Shown here piece by piece: positions 16,154 through 24,985 of a stretch of DNA of 64,000 bases (position 1 is its first letter; every line of letters begins with the position of its first letter). The notes beneath the pieces were generated by a model, which was not told the DNA's origin, did no database searches, and saw nothing but the letters and a program-made list of their open reading frames with translations. The position numbers and the translations under genes are program-made. The stretch is taken from positions 1 to 64,000 of the forward strand of contig JBMOOH010000020.1 of NCBI GenBank assembly GCA_049323795.1. The letters run 5' to 3'. This DNA is from JAOADN01 sp049323795 (GTDB lineage: Bacteria > Pseudomonadota > Alphaproteobacteria > Rhodobacterales > Rhodobacteraceae).

Positions 16154-17362
16154 ATGTCCAGCATTCTGACAAACACGAGCGCAATGGTCGCGCTTCAGAC
16201 CCTCAGGGGGATCAACTCGAACCTGTCGAAGACGCAGAACGAAATCTCGACCGGCAGGTCTGTGGGTTCGGCGCGCGACAACGCCGCGGTCTGGGCCATC
16301 TCGAAGGTCATGGAAGCCGACGTGAAAGGCTTCAAGGGGATATCCGACAGCCTTTCGCTGGGAGAGGCGACGGTCGCCGTGGCCCGTCAGGCGTCGGAAA
16401 CGGTCACCGACCTGCTGACCCAAATCAAGGGCAAGATCGTTGCCGCCCAGGAAGACAACGTCGACCGCAACAAGGTCCAGACCGACATTGTCGCCCTCCG
16501 CGACCAGATCAACACCGTGGTCGGCGCCGCCCAGTTCAACGGTCTGAACCTGATCAACGGGACGCAGACGACGGTCGATGTGCTCGCCTCGCTCGACCGG
16601 CAGTCAAACGGGACGGTCGTAACCTCGTCGATCACGATCGACGCGCAGGACCTGTCGACCGGTGCCTATGCCGCGAAGGGCATCCTCGCCGGGTCGGACG
16701 GGGCCTCGGCCAACAACGACACAGCCGGCTTCCAGCTCGACAACGCGACGGGCACCGGCACGATCGTCATCGACGATTCGACCGATGCTTTCGCGGCGGG
16801 CGACAAAGTGACGATCGCCATCGGCGGCAAGATGGCGAGCTACACAGTCAGTGCGGCAGATGTGGCTGCGACGACGACGTCGGACATCGTCGCGGTGGGG
16901 CTCAAGAACGCCATCGACGCGCTCGGCATTACCGGCCTGACGGTGGACTACGACAGCGGCACCCAGGGCACGCTGGCCTTCACCAACGCGGGCGCCAACG
17001 ATCTGACCGTCAGCGCGCAATTCAAGAACGCGGGCTCCGGCGGGCTGGCGGCGCTGTCGGCGATCGACGTCTCGACCGCTCCGGGCGCGACGGCGGCACT
17101 CGGCAACATCGAGACCCTGATCCAGGCAGGGATCGACGCGGCGGCGGAATTCGGCTCGGCCCAGAGCCGGATCGACATCCAGAACACGTTCGTCGGCAAG
17201 CTGACCGATGCCCTGAAGGCGGGTATCAGTTCGCTCGTCGACACCGACATGGAAGAGGCGTCCGCCCGTCTCCAGGCGCTCCAGGTCCAGCAGCAGCTCG
17301 GGATCCAGTCGCTGTCCATCGCCAACCAGGCCCCGCAGAACATCCTGGCGCTGTTCCGCTAA
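16154..17362 (+). CDS. fliC: Flagellin
   Basis: This is the filament subunit, 402 residues. The N-terminal D0/D1 region opens MSSILTNTSAMVALQTLRGI and contains ISTGRSVGSARDNAAVWAIS. A variable, beta-rich, Asp/Thr/Ala-rich middle spans about 140-300. The C-terminal D1/D0 helices include GSAQSRIDIQNTFVGKL and end NQAPQNILALFR. The start ATG 16154 is set by the family N-terminus; the upstream open frame is not conserved. It is followed by a hairpin (17377-17396) and then flaF-flbT. It is the only flagellin in the window. Confidence 0.96.
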   Translation: MSSILTNTSAMVALQTLRGINSNLSKTQNEISTGRSVGSARDNAAVWAISKVMEADVKGFKGISDSLSLGEATVAVARQASETVTDLLTQIKGKIVAAQEDNVDRNKVQTDIVALRDQINTVVGAAQFNGLNLINGTQTTVDVLASLDRQSNGTVVTSSITIDAQDLSTGAYAAKGILAGSDGASANNDTAGFQLDNATGTGTIVIDDSTDAFAAGDKVTIAIGGKMASYTVSAADVAATTTSDIVAVGLKNAIDALGITGLTVDYDSGTQGTLAFTNAGANDLTVSAQFKNAGSGGLAALSAIDVSTAPGATAALGNIETLIQAGIDAAAEFGSAQSRIDIQNTFVGKLTDALKAGISSLVDTDMEEASARLQALQVQQQLGIQSLSIANQAPQNILALFR

Positions 17363-17376
17363 CGACGAAAGACGGC

Positions 17377-17396
17377 GGGCGCGCTCCGGCGCGCCC
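17377..17396 (+). terminator. Hairpin after flagellin
   Basis: GGGCGCGC and GCGCGCCC pair perfectly around TCCG, 15 bp past the flagellin stop. There is no U tract. It may stabilise the flagellin mRNA or lower read-through into flaF. Confidence 0.55.
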
Positions 17397-17443
17397 CCGA
17401 CCACCTTCGACACCCGCACATATCCGGCGCGGAAGGATAACCT

Positions 17444-17821
17444 GTGAACTCAACCACACTGGCCACAAAGGCCTATGCCGGCGGCACGGCCGCCGCCCGC
17501 ACCCCGAGGGCGATCGAATACGAGGTGTTCGGGCGGGTCACCCGGAGGATCAAGTCAGCTTCGGAAGGCACCCAAAGCGGGCTTGCGCCGCTGGCCGAGG
17601 CCCTGCATGAAAACCTCAAGCTCTGGACCGTGATCGCCGGAGACATCGCCGAACCCGGCAACGGCCTTCCCGATGCGCTGAAGGCGCGGCTGTTCTACCT
17701 CTGGGAGTTTACACGCACGCACACGCGAAAGGTGCTGGCAGGCACGGCGGATGCCGCGGTCCTGATCGACATCAACATGTCCGTCATGCGCGGTCTCAGG
17801 GGCGAGGCGCAACCGGCATGA
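17444..17821 (+). CDS. flaF: Flagellar biosynthesis regulator FlaF
   Basis: FlaF is an alphaproteobacterial regulator that works with FlbT to control flagellin synthesis and secretion. The 125-residue product includes RAIEYEVFGRVTRRIKSA, LHENLKLWTVIAGDIAEPGN and LPDALKARLFYLWEFTRTHT, all typical. It starts with GTG 17444 behind GGAAGG. Its stop overlaps the flbT start (ATGA). Confidence 0.93.
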   Translation: MNSTTLATKAYAGGTAAARTPRAIEYEVFGRVTRRIKSASEGTQSGLAPLAEALHENLKLWTVIAGDIAEPGNGLPDALKARLFYLWEFTRTHTRKVLAGTADAAVLIDINMSVMRGLRGEAQPA

Positions 17822-18222
17822 GCGGCCTTGTCCTGAAGCTTGCCCCGAAGGAAAGGGTGCTGATCAACGGCGCAGTGATCGAGAACGGCGACCGGAGGTC
17901 CCGGCTCGCGATCATGACGCCCAACGCCCATGTCCTGCGGCTGCGCGATGCGATCCATCCGGAGGAGGTGAACTCGCCGGTCCGGCGCGTCTGTTACATC
18001 GCGCAGCTCGTGCTTTCGGGCGATGCCGACGCCGGCGAGGCCAGACTGCAGCTTCTCCGAGGGATCGAGCAGCTCAGTCAGGCGCTGACGGATGCCGACA
18101 GCCGCGCCCAGCTTGCGGCAGCCACAGGGGCGGTCCGGGATGGCCAGCACTACCAGGCACTCAAGGCCCTGAGGGCGCTTCTGCCACGCGAGGAGCGGCT
18201 TCTCGCCGCGTCGCGTGCATGA
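17818..18222 (+). CDS. flbT: Flagellin mRNA regulator FlbT
   Basis: FlbT binds the 5' leader of flagellin mRNA in Caulobacter and promotes its decay when assembly stalls; the same role is inferred here. The 134-residue product starts MSGLVLKLAPKERVLINGAV and has the family segments IENGDRRSRLAIMTPNAHVL and SPVRRVCYIAQLVLSGD. It overlaps flaF upstream and the DUF1217 gene downstream by 4 bp each, forming a tight three-gene unit. Confidence 0.94.
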   Translation: MSGLVLKLAPKERVLINGAVIENGDRRSRLAIMTPNAHVLRLRDAIHPEEVNSPVRRVCYIAQLVLSGDADAGEARLQLLRGIEQLSQALTDADSRAQLAAATGAVRDGQHYQALKALRALLPREERLLAASRA

Positions 18223-19046
18223 GCTTCAAGCCCGTCCTTCCGATGACCGGATACGCGGGCTGGACCTTCCTCAACTGGACAATGGCCGCCCAGAAGGACG
18301 CCTTTGCCGCATCGCCGTCCAACACGCGTGAGGAGGATTACTTCCGGGAAAAGATCGGCGGCGTGAAGACCGCGGATGCACTGGTTTCGGACCGGCGCCT
18401 GCTCCGGGTTGCACTCGTGGCCTTCGGGCTCGAGTCGGACATCGACAGCAAGGCTTTCATTCGCAAGGTCCTCGAGGAGGGAACGCTGGAGACGGGTGCG
18501 CTTGCCAACCGGCTGGCGGACAAGCGGTACGCCGAGTTTTCGCGCACCTTCGGCTTCGGCGACTTCGCCACGCCGGCCACGCAGATTTCCGATTTCGCGG
18601 ACAGGATACTGGAACGGTTCAGGGCCAAGTCTTTCGAGCAGGCTGTCGGCCAGCAGAATGGCTCGTACAGGCTGGCCATGAACGCCCAGAGCGAGCTGGG
18701 CATTCTTGCCAGCCGCAATCTGTCCTCCGACTCCAAGTGGTATGGCGTTCTTGCGTCGAAGCCACTGCGTGAGGTGTTCCAGACGGCCCTCGGGCTGCCC
18801 CAGACTTTCGCCCTGATCGACGTCGATCGGCAACTCGAGGTCTTGAAGAACAAGGCACGCTCGGCGCTGGGCGTGGGGGATCCGTCAGCCTTTGCGATGA
18901 AGGAGGTGACCGACAAGCTTATCCGCATGTACCTGGTTCGTGCGGAAGCGGGCCCTGGGGGCGGCAGCCTCTCCATCGGGACAGGTGCCATCCAGATGCT
19001 TGCCGCAGGGCAACAATCGCTTTCGGCCCTCCTCGGCCGGCGGTGA
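18219..19046 (+). CDS. DUF1217 flagellar-cluster protein
   Basis: The 275-residue protein belongs to the DUF1217 family found in alphaproteobacterial flagellar clusters (recognised from its REEDYFREKIGGVKTADALV segment, the FGLESDIDSKAFIRKVLEEG region and repeated helical pattern). Its biochemical role is unknown to me. It begins MSFKPVLPMTGYAGWTFL and has no signal peptide or membrane segment. It is coupled to flbT by an ATGA overlap, so a role with flagellin or filament assembly is a reasonable guess only. Confidence 0.82.
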   Translation: MSFKPVLPMTGYAGWTFLNWTMAAQKDAFAASPSNTREEDYFREKIGGVKTADALVSDRRLLRVALVAFGLESDIDSKAFIRKVLEEGTLETGALANRLADKRYAEFSRTFGFGDFATPATQISDFADRILERFRAKSFEQAVGQQNGSYRLAMNAQSELGILASRNLSSDSKWYGVLASKPLREVFQTALGLPQTFALIDVDRQLEVLKNKARSALGVGDPSAFAMKEVTDKLIRMYLVRAEAGPGGGSLSIGTGAIQMLAAGQQSLSALLGRR

Positions 19047-19429
19047 GGCCCGTGCTCCGGCAGCCGGCACCTTGCGGGTTCCTGCCAGCCTGGCAGGACG
19101 GCCGGGTGCAGGTGTCAGGGGCCGCGGACCGGGCATGTCCGTTCGATTGGCATCCCGCACCAGGACGGCCCTGTCCGTGCTTCGCCGTCGCAAGCGCGCG
19201 GGTCATCCGGCGCTCTCCGGGGGCAGACAACCCGGGCCGCATCGGTCGCCGGATTCCAGATTCAGCTCTCGGCCACCCCCGCCCGGCTGCTTCACCTTGC
19301 CCATTCCCCGCGACGGGCCAAATGCCTCTCCGCGCCACGTTGCGGCGGCGGCCGGTGCAACGCGGGGTTGCTCTCGCCCGGACATCGCGGCCCGACCGGG
19401 ACACGGGCGCTGCATGGTCTTCGCGGGTG
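19047..19429. other. DUF1217-fliI convergent intergenic region (383 bp)
   Basis: I see no gene here. The only clear structure is CCTGCCAG-C-CTGGCAGG at 19081-19097, an inverted repeat around one base, 35 bp past the DUF1217 stop. It could form part of a terminator. Open frames crossing this stretch look like chance GC-rich frames. Confidence 0.55.
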
Positions 19430-20749
19430 TCAGCCCGAAAGGAGAGTGGACAGCCGCCCGAACGCACCGGATGGTCCTTCCGGGGCGTCTTCCGACATGA
19501 ATGCATCGATTGCCGGAAACAGGCGCACGGCACGATCGACCAGCGCATCCGACCCCGCCGCGTAGAGGCCGGACTGCACCATCAGTTCAGCCCGGTCATA
19601 TGCGCCCAGAAGCCGTCGGGTTTCGGCGATGACGGGCAGTTCCTCGGGGGTTGCCGCCTCCGGCAGCGACCGCGAAACCGACCGGAGCAGGTCGATCGCC
19701 GGAAACCGTCCGCGTTCGGCAATCCTTCGGTCCAGCACGATATGGCCGTCAAGCGTGCCGCGCAGAATGTCGGCCACGGGTTCGTCCATGTCGGAACCCG
19801 GCACGAGGACAGAGAACACCGCCGTGATGTCGCCGCTGGTGTCGCTCTCCAGACCCGGCCCGGCACGCTCGGCAAGGGCCATGATCTCGTGCGAGGTCGA
19901 TGGCGGAAAGCCGCGGAGGGATCCCGGCTCTCCGCAGGCGAGCGCGACCTCGCGATGTGCTTCGGCAAAGCGGGTAACCGAGTCGGACAGGAGCAGGACA
20001 TGCTTTCCGCGGTCGCGGAAATGTTCGGCCACGGCCATCGCCGCCAAAGCGCAGCGACGGCGCACCGATGCGGGCTGGTCGGATGTCGCGGCGACCACGA
20101 CCGACCGGGCGAGCCCTTCGGGCCCGAGGGCGCTTTCGACGAACTCCCGCACCTCGCGGCCGCGCTCACCTACCAGGGCGATCACCGCCACGTCGCAGGC
20201 GATGCCTGTCGCAAGCCGGGCGAGGAGCATGGACTTGCCGACGCCCGACCCGGCGAAAAGCCCGATGCGCTGGCCGCGCACGATCGGCAGAAGGGTGTCG
20301 AGCACCGCCAGTCCGGTTGCCAGCCTCGGGCCCAGGCGGCGCCTCGCCGAGGCGCCGGGGGCGGGGGCACGCAAGGCCCTGTTGTGGGTTCCGCGCCTGA
20401 TCGGTCGCCCGTCCAGAGGATGCCCGAACGGATCGACGACGCGACCGATCCAGTCGTCTGACGGCGCGAAACTGTCCGATCCCACATGCTCGACCGGGTC
20501 GTCGATCCGCACTCGGTCCAGCGCCGAGTCGGGCAGGATCTGCGTCAGTTCGGCCGAGAGCGAGACGACTTCTCCGTTCACGGGGGCGCCGGGACATAGA
20601 ATGCGCACGCGATCGCCGAGGCGGGTGCCCCGCGGCATTCCGCGCACGACGACACGGCCCCGGTCAAGGCTGACTATTCGTCCTACCGCACGGATCGCCA
20701 CGGCCGTTCCGATCCCGGCCCGGAGTGTTTCGAGGGTTCCTGCCGGCAT
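19430..20749 (-). CDS. fliI: Flagellum-specific ATPase FliI
   Basis: FliI is the hexameric ATPase of the flagellar type III export apparatus and resembles the F1 beta subunit. The 439-residue protein has Walker A GLFAGSGVGKS (163-173), a conserved LVGERGREVREFVE segment, Walker B HVLLLSDSVTRFAEA, and GSLRGFPPSTSHEIMALAERAG. It starts at ATG 20749 (MPAGTLETLRAG) and diverges from flgB across 86 bp. Unlike in many bacteria, it is not next to fliH or the fliJ-like gene, both more than 5 kb away. Confidence 0.96.
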   Translation of the reverse strand: MPAGTLETLRAGIGTAVAIRAVGRIVSLDRGRVVVRGMPRGTRLGDRVRILCPGAPVNGEVVSLSAELTQILPDSALDRVRIDDPVEHVGSDSFAPSDDWIGRVVDPFGHPLDGRPIRRGTHNRALRAPAPGASARRRLGPRLATGLAVLDTLLPIVRGQRIGLFAGSGVGKSMLLARLATGIACDVAVIALVGERGREVREFVESALGPEGLARSVVVAATSDQPASVRRRCALAAMAVAEHFRDRGKHVLLLSDSVTRFAEAHREVALACGEPGSLRGFPPSTSHEIMALAERAGPGLESDTSGDITAVFSVLVPGSDMDEPVADILRGTLDGHIVLDRRIAERGRFPAIDLLRSVSRSLPEAATPEELPVIAETRRLLGAYDRAELMVQSGLYAAGSDALVDRAVRLFPAIDAFMSEDAPEGPSGAFGRLSTLLSG

Positions 20750-20797
20750 GCTGCCTCCCCGCCCGCCTGTGTCTTACCAAATATAAAGGAATCGGGG

Positions 20798-20812
20798 TTA
20801 AGGCTTGCTTGC
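20798..20812. promoter_or_regulatory. Weak candidate CtrA site, fliI/flgB divergent region
   Basis: TTAA-GGCTTGC-TTGC has one perfect half-site and one matching at two of four positions with a 7-base spacer. It lies between the fliI and flgB starts. Weak on its own; noted because TTAA is rare in such GC-rich DNA. Confidence 0.25.
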
Positions 20813-20835
20813 AGCACCTCGGAGGAGAATCCCCG

Positions 20836-21222
20836 ATGTTCGGAAAACCAGAAATCATGGACATGGCGGCAGCCATGACAGTGTACGCGGGTATCCGTCA
20901 GTCGGCGATCGCGCAGAATGTGGCGAATGCCGACACACCCGGCTACCGGGCGCGCGACCTGCGCCCTTTCAACGAAGTCTATCGCTCGCCTGACAGTTCG
21001 ATGAGGGCTACGAGGCCCGGGCACCTGGCCTCGGGCACCCGCCGCGACGACTATGTCGTGGCCGATCGCTCGGGACCGGGAAACCTCTCGCCGAACGGCA
21101 ATGACGTTTCGATCGAGGCCGAGATGGTGCGCGCGGCAGAGACCAGCGGCCAGAGCAACCGTGCACTGGCAATATACAGATCCTCGCTGGATCTCCTCCG
21201 GACGAGCCTGGGGCGGCGATGA
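20836..21222 (+). CDS. flgB: Flagellar basal-body rod protein FlgB
   Basis: FlgB is a proximal rod subunit. The 128-residue product has the rod/hook N-terminal motif AIAQNVANADTPGYRARDL and a C-terminal SNRALAIYRSSLDLLRTSLG helix. The start ATG 20836 has a strong GGAGGAGAA seven bases upstream. It opens a tightly packed nine-gene plus-strand operon ending with fliL at 25507, and overlaps flgC by 4 bp. Confidence 0.94.
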   Translation: MFGKPEIMDMAAAMTVYAGIRQSAIAQNVANADTPGYRARDLRPFNEVYRSPDSSMRATRPGHLASGTRRDDYVVADRSGPGNLSPNGNDVSIEAEMVRAAETSGQSNRALAIYRSSLDLLRTSLGRR

Positions 21223-21623
21223 TGGGTATCGTGGCGGACGGTCTCCGCAGCAGTCTTCTGATCTCGGCAAGTGGCATGGAAGCGCAGGCGATGCGACTCC
21301 GGCACGTTTCCGAAAACATCGCCAATGTCGATACGCCCGGCTATCGCCGGAAGACGATCAGCTTCGAGCCTGCCGAACAGGGCGCGCCCGAAGGGGCCGT
21401 GGCCGCAGGTCCGGTGAGGCTGGATCAGCGCGAGCCCTCGCGGATCTACGATCCGGGCAATCCCCTTGCGGATTCCGAGGGGTACTACGCCGGATCGAAC
21501 GTCGATCTCATGACGGAAATCGCCGATGCGCGGGAGGCCCAGCGCAGCTACGAGGCGAACCTGAGGATGTTCGATCAGACCCGGCAGATGTCGCAAAACC
21601 TGCTCGACCTTCTGCGCCGATAG
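21219..21623 (+). CDS. flgC: Flagellar basal-body rod protein FlgC
   Basis: FlgC is a proximal rod subunit. The 134-residue product has SENIANVDTPGYRRKTISF near the N-terminus and the C-terminal rod helix RSYEANLRMFDQTRQMSQN. The start is one of two adjacent ATGs (21219 or 21222); the first overlaps the flgB stop. Confidence 0.95.
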   Translation: MMGIVADGLRSSLLISASGMEAQAMRLRHVSENIANVDTPGYRRKTISFEPAEQGAPEGAVAAGPVRLDQREPSRIYDPGNPLADSEGYYAGSNVDLMTEIADAREAQRSYEANLRMFDQTRQMSQNLLDLLRR

Positions 21624-21634
21624 GGAGCACGTCC

Positions 21635-21949
21635 ATGGATGTCCGAAGCACCCTTGCCGGAATGGGCTACGGTCAGGCGCGGGCGGCACTTCGCCCCGAC
21701 GCGCAGCGCCTGGATGCTCAGCGCCCGGATGCTCGGCCGCGCGAAGGGCTGGTGTCGGCGGCGGTCCAAAGCTTTGCCGATACGATCCGGACCGGCGAAA
21801 CGACCGCCATTTCTTCGATGCAGGGGGGGGCGGATACCCATGCGCTCGTCCTTGCTCTGGCCGAAAGCCAGCTCGCCGTGGAAACGGCCGTAACGCTGCG
21901 CGATAAGGTGGTCGAGGCCTATCAGGAAATCCTGAGGATGCCGGTATGA
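21635..21949 (+). CDS. fliE: Flagellar hook-basal body protein FliE
   Basis: FliE joins the MS-ring to the rod. The 104-residue product has a variable N-terminus with a short DAQRLDAQRPDARP repeat and the conserved C-terminal helix LALAESQLAVETAVTLRDKV followed by EAYQEILRMPV. The start ATG 21635 lies eleven bases past the flgC stop. It overlaps fliQ by 4 bp. Confidence 0.93.
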   Translation: MDVRSTLAGMGYGQARAALRPDAQRLDAQRPDARPREGLVSAAVQSFADTIRTGETTAISSMQGGADTHALVLALAESQLAVETAVTLRDKVVEAYQEILRMPV

Positions 21950-22218
21950 TCGCAGACCCGGCAGTCCTTTACGACCTTACGCGGCAGGCCATCTGGATTT
22001 CGGTCGCGGTTTCGGCGCCGCTTCTCGTCGTCGCTCTTGTCGCCGGCATCACCATCGGCCTCGTGCAGGCGCTCACGTCGGTTCAGGAGATGACCCTGAC
22101 CTTCGTGCCCAAGGTCGGCGCCATGCTGCTCGCGTACTGGCTGTCGATGTCGTTCATGACCGAATCCCTCGTCGGCTTCTTTCGCGACCAGATCATTCCG
22201 GCCATCGCAGGAGGCTGA
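21946..22218 (+). CDS. fliQ: Flagellar export gate protein FliQ
   Basis: FliQ is a small inner-membrane part of the FliPQR export gate. The 90-residue product has two hydrophobic helices (about 15-40 and 53-75) and the family segment GITIGLVQALTSVQEMTLTF. Its place between fliE and flgF, away from fliP and fliR, is unusual compared with enterics but its overlap with fliE shows it belongs to this operon. Confidence 0.95.
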   Translation: MIADPAVLYDLTRQAIWISVAVSAPLLVVALVAGITIGLVQALTSVQEMTLTFVPKVGAMLLAYWLSMSFMTESLVGFFRDQIIPAIAGG

Positions 22219-22221
22219 CGG

Positions 22222-22938
22222 ATGGAGAACGCAACCTATGTGGCGATCACCCGGCAGACCGGCCTTCTTGCCGAGATGCAGGCGATCGCGAACAACATCG
22301 CCAACTCTTCGACCACCGGGTTCCGCAAGGAGGGCGTGATCTTCTCCGAGTATGTGAAGGATCTGGAGCGGGACGAGCCCTCGCTGTCCATGGCACGCGC
22401 CTCTGGACGGATGATCGACCTGTCACAGGGCGCGCTCGCCAGCACCGGCGGCACATTCGACTTCGCCATCGAGGGACCCGGCTTCTTCATGCTGGCCACT
22501 CCTACCGGCAACCAGTTGACGCGGGCCGGGGCATTTGCCCTCGGACCGGACGGGTCGCTGCTCAGCGCTGACGGGTTCCAGCTTCTCGATGTAGGCGGGG
22601 CACCCATCCAGATCGATCCGGCCCAGGGACCCATAGGTGTTGCACAGGACGGGACGGTGGATTCAGGCGGTGTTCCCGTCGCGCAGATCGGCCTTTTCCT
22701 GCCCGCCCAGCCGGGTGAACTTGCCCGTGCAGCCGGAACGCGGTTCCGGATCGCTGGGGATCCTCTGCCCGCAGATGGGGCGAAAATTCTTCAGGGATTT
22801 CTGGAAAACTCGAATGTAAATCCGGTCTCCGAAATCACCCGGATGATCGAGGTGCAACGTGCCTACGAACTGGGGCAGGCCTTCCTGGATCGCGAAGATG
22901 CGCGCATCCGGGGCGTCATCCAGGCAATGGCGCGGTAA
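22222..22938 (+). CDS. flgF: Flagellar basal-body rod protein FlgF
   Basis: FlgF is a rod subunit. The 238-residue product shows AIANNIANSSTTGFRKEGVI near the N-terminus, the mid-domain FDFAIEGPGFFMLATPTGNQ, and the C-terminal segment NVNPVSEITRMIEVQRAYEL that the rod/hook family shares. It starts three bases after fliQ and precedes flgG. Confidence 0.94.
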   Translation: MENATYVAITRQTGLLAEMQAIANNIANSSTTGFRKEGVIFSEYVKDLERDEPSLSMARASGRMIDLSQGALASTGGTFDFAIEGPGFFMLATPTGNQLTRAGAFALGPDGSLLSADGFQLLDVGGAPIQIDPAQGPIGVAQDGTVDSGGVPVAQIGLFLPAQPGELARAAGTRFRIAGDPLPADGAKILQGFLENSNVNPVSEITRMIEVQRAYELGQAFLDREDARIRGVIQAMAR

Positions 22939-22956
22939 CAGGAGGGGAGAACGCCG

Positions 22957-23742
22957 ATGCGGGCGCTTCAGATCGCGGCCACGGGCATGAGCGCCCAGCA
23001 GATGCGTGTCGAGGTCATCTCGAACAACCTCGCGAACATGTCCACGACGGGCTACAATGCACGCAGGGCAGAGTTCGCCGATCTGCTCTATCAGCAGGTC
23101 ACGAGACCTGGCACGATCAGCGCGAGCGATGGGACGCTTGTGCCGACCGGCGTTCAGCTGGGGCTGGGCGTGCGCCCCGCCGCGGTCACGATCAATCTCG
23201 CGCAGGGATCGCTGTCCAATACCGGAGGAGATCTCGATCTCGCGATCGAAGGACCCGGGTACATCGAGGTGCAGCTTCCTTCCGGCGCGTCGGGCTATAC
23301 GCGCGACGGAAGTCTGAAGCGGTCACCGGACGGACTGATCGTCACGTCCGACGGATACGAGGTGGCGCCCGGCATAACGGTCCCGGCCGAGACGCGGTCG
23401 CTGGCGATAAACGCGGCCGGCGAGGTCTATGCCTACTTTGCCGGCCAGATCCAGCCGCAGCTTCTCGGCCAGATCACACTGGCAAGCTTCGTGAACGAGA
23501 AGGGGCTGGAAGCGACGGGATCGAATCTCTTCCTCGAGACGACAGCCTCGGGGCCGCCGACCGTCTCAACTCCCGGCCAGAACGGGCTCGGCACGCTGCG
23601 GCAGGGGTTTCTCGAGGAAAGTTCGGTCGACCCGGTGCGCGAAATCACGGACCTGATCGAGGCGCAGAGGGGTTACGAGCTCAATGCCAAGGTCATCACC
23701 GCCGCCGACCAGATGCTTGGCGCGACGACGCAGATCCGCTGA
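22957..23742 (+). CDS. flgG: Flagellar distal rod protein FlgG
   Basis: FlgG builds the distal rod. The 261-residue length is the family norm. It opens MRALQIAATGMSAQQMRVEV, has SNNLANMSTTGYNARRAEF, and ends with SSVDPVREITDLIEAQRGY and the C-terminal helix AADQMLGATTQIR. A GGAGGGGAG ribosome site precedes ATG 22957. Its stop overlaps the flgA start in TGATG. Confidence 0.97.
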   Translation: MRALQIAATGMSAQQMRVEVISNNLANMSTTGYNARRAEFADLLYQQVTRPGTISASDGTLVPTGVQLGLGVRPAAVTINLAQGSLSNTGGDLDLAIEGPGYIEVQLPSGASGYTRDGSLKRSPDGLIVTSDGYEVAPGITVPAETRSLAINAAGEVYAYFAGQIQPQLLGQITLASFVNEKGLEATGSNLFLETTASGPPTVSTPGQNGLGTLRQGFLEESSVDPVREITDLIEAQRGYELNAKVITAADQMLGATTQIR

Positions 23743-24245
23743 TGCGCGCCCTTCCTGCCATGATCCACCAGGCCCGGTGCCCGGCTCGGTCAATCGGGAT
23801 GCGCACAGTCCGGATCGCGGCGGGCGTCCTGGCCGCGGCGGTTTCGCTCGGCACCTCCCCTCTGGCCGCCGAAGGACTTGTCGCCGCGCGAACGATCCGC
23901 CCCCAGACCGTCCTCACTGCCGAGGACGTGCGTCTTGCCCCCGGTCCGATCGACGGCGCTGTCACCGACCCGGCCGCGGCCATCGGGCTCGAGGCGCGCG
24001 TAACCATCTTCGAAGGCCGCCCGGTCCGTCTTGCCGATCTGTCCGCACCGGCACTCGTCGAGCGGAACGCAGTGGTCACCATACTGTATCGACGCGGTGC
24101 ACTGGAGATCCGCGGTTCGGGACGGGCGCTTGGCCGCGCCGCCGCCGGAGACAGCCTCCGGGTGCTCAACACGCAGTCACGCACCGTCATCGTCGGAACC
24201 GTGCGTCCCGACGGCACTGTCGAAGTCATCCGATCCGAGGAGTGA
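23742..24245 (+). CDS. flgA: P-ring assembly chaperone FlgA
   Basis: FlgA is a periplasmic chaperone for P-ring (FlgI) assembly. The 167-residue product has a SAF-like domain: LVAARTIRPQTVLTAEDVRL, ARVTIFEGRPVRLADL and DSLRVLNTQSRTVIVGTV. A signal peptide is visible as RTVRIAAGVLAAAVSLG ending before AEG. ATG 23742 overlaps the flgG stop, but it puts 19 residues ahead of the signal core; ATG 23799 (MRTVRIAAG) would give a conventional signal peptide and may be the real start. Confidence 0.88.
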   Translation: MRALPAMIHQARCPARSIGMRTVRIAAGVLAAAVSLGTSPLAAEGLVAARTIRPQTVLTAEDVRLAPGPIDGAVTDPAAAIGLEARVTIFEGRPVRLADLSAPALVERNAVVTILYRRGALEIRGSGRALGRAAAGDSLRVLNTQSRTVIVGTVRPDGTVEVIRSEE

Positions 24246-24979
24246 AGAGCTTGCCAAGCCCAACCACCCGCGCCGCCCTCGTTTCAGTGTGCCTCGTCTC
24301 TGCCTGCGGACGGCTCGAAAATGTCGGCAAGGCACCCGGATTCACTCCGGTCGAGTCGGGAAACGAGTATTTCGCAATGACGGGCGCCCCCTTCGACGCG
24401 ACCGGCCTGGAAGGGTCGGACGCCGCATCGCTCTGGTCCGGCCAGCCGGGCTCGCTTCTCGGGGATCGCCGGGCCGGACAGCGCGGAGACATCCTGACAG
24501 TCGTCATCGAAATCAATGACAGCGCCCAGATATCCAACAGTTCTGCGCGCAGCAGGAGCGGCAGTGAAAGCATGTCGGTTCCCAGCCTGCTCGGCATTCC
24601 GCAACGTCTCGGAGCGCTTCTCCCCGCAGGCCAGACGTTCGATCCGGCCATCTCGACATCGTCGTCGTCCGAATTCCAGGGGGATGGATCGGTGCAGCGG
24701 AAGGAGCGGCTTACGCTGCGCGTGGCGGCGACCGTCATCGAGACGCTCTCGAATGGTGTCCTCAGGATCGAAGGTTCGCAGGAGGTGCGCGTCAACGGAG
24801 AGGTGAGGGAACTGGTGGTGACGGGCTTCGTCCGTCCCGAGGACATCTCGCGTCAGAACGAGGTGACCTATGACAAGATCGCAGGTGCGCGGATCGCATA
24901 TGGCGGGCGCGGGCTGATTTCGGACGTCCAGCAGCCGCGCTTGGGACAGCAGGTCGTCGACGCAGTCCTTCCCTTCTGA
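24242..24979 (+). CDS. flgH: Flagellar L-ring protein FlgH
   Basis: FlgH is the outer-membrane L-ring lipoprotein. The N-terminus has a lipoprotein signal with the lipobox LVSAC. Family segments include RAGQRGDILTVVIEINDSAQ, RLTLRVAATVIETLSNGVL and IEGSQEVRVNGEVRELVVTG, ending AYGGRGLISDVQQPRLGQQ. The 245-residue start used is GTG 24242, overlapping the flgA stop; TTG 24251 three codons later is equally possible. Confidence 0.93.
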   Translation: MKSLPSPTTRAALVSVCLVSACGRLENVGKAPGFTPVESGNEYFAMTGAPFDATGLEGSDAASLWSGQPGSLLGDRRAGQRGDILTVVIEINDSAQISNSSARSRSGSESMSVPSLLGIPQRLGALLPAGQTFDPAISTSSSSEFQGDGSVQRKERLTLRVAATVIETLSNGVLRIEGSQEVRVNGEVRELVVTGFVRPEDISRQNEVTYDKIAGARIAYGGRGLISDVQQPRLGQQVVDAVLPF

Positions 24980-24985
24980 ACGACC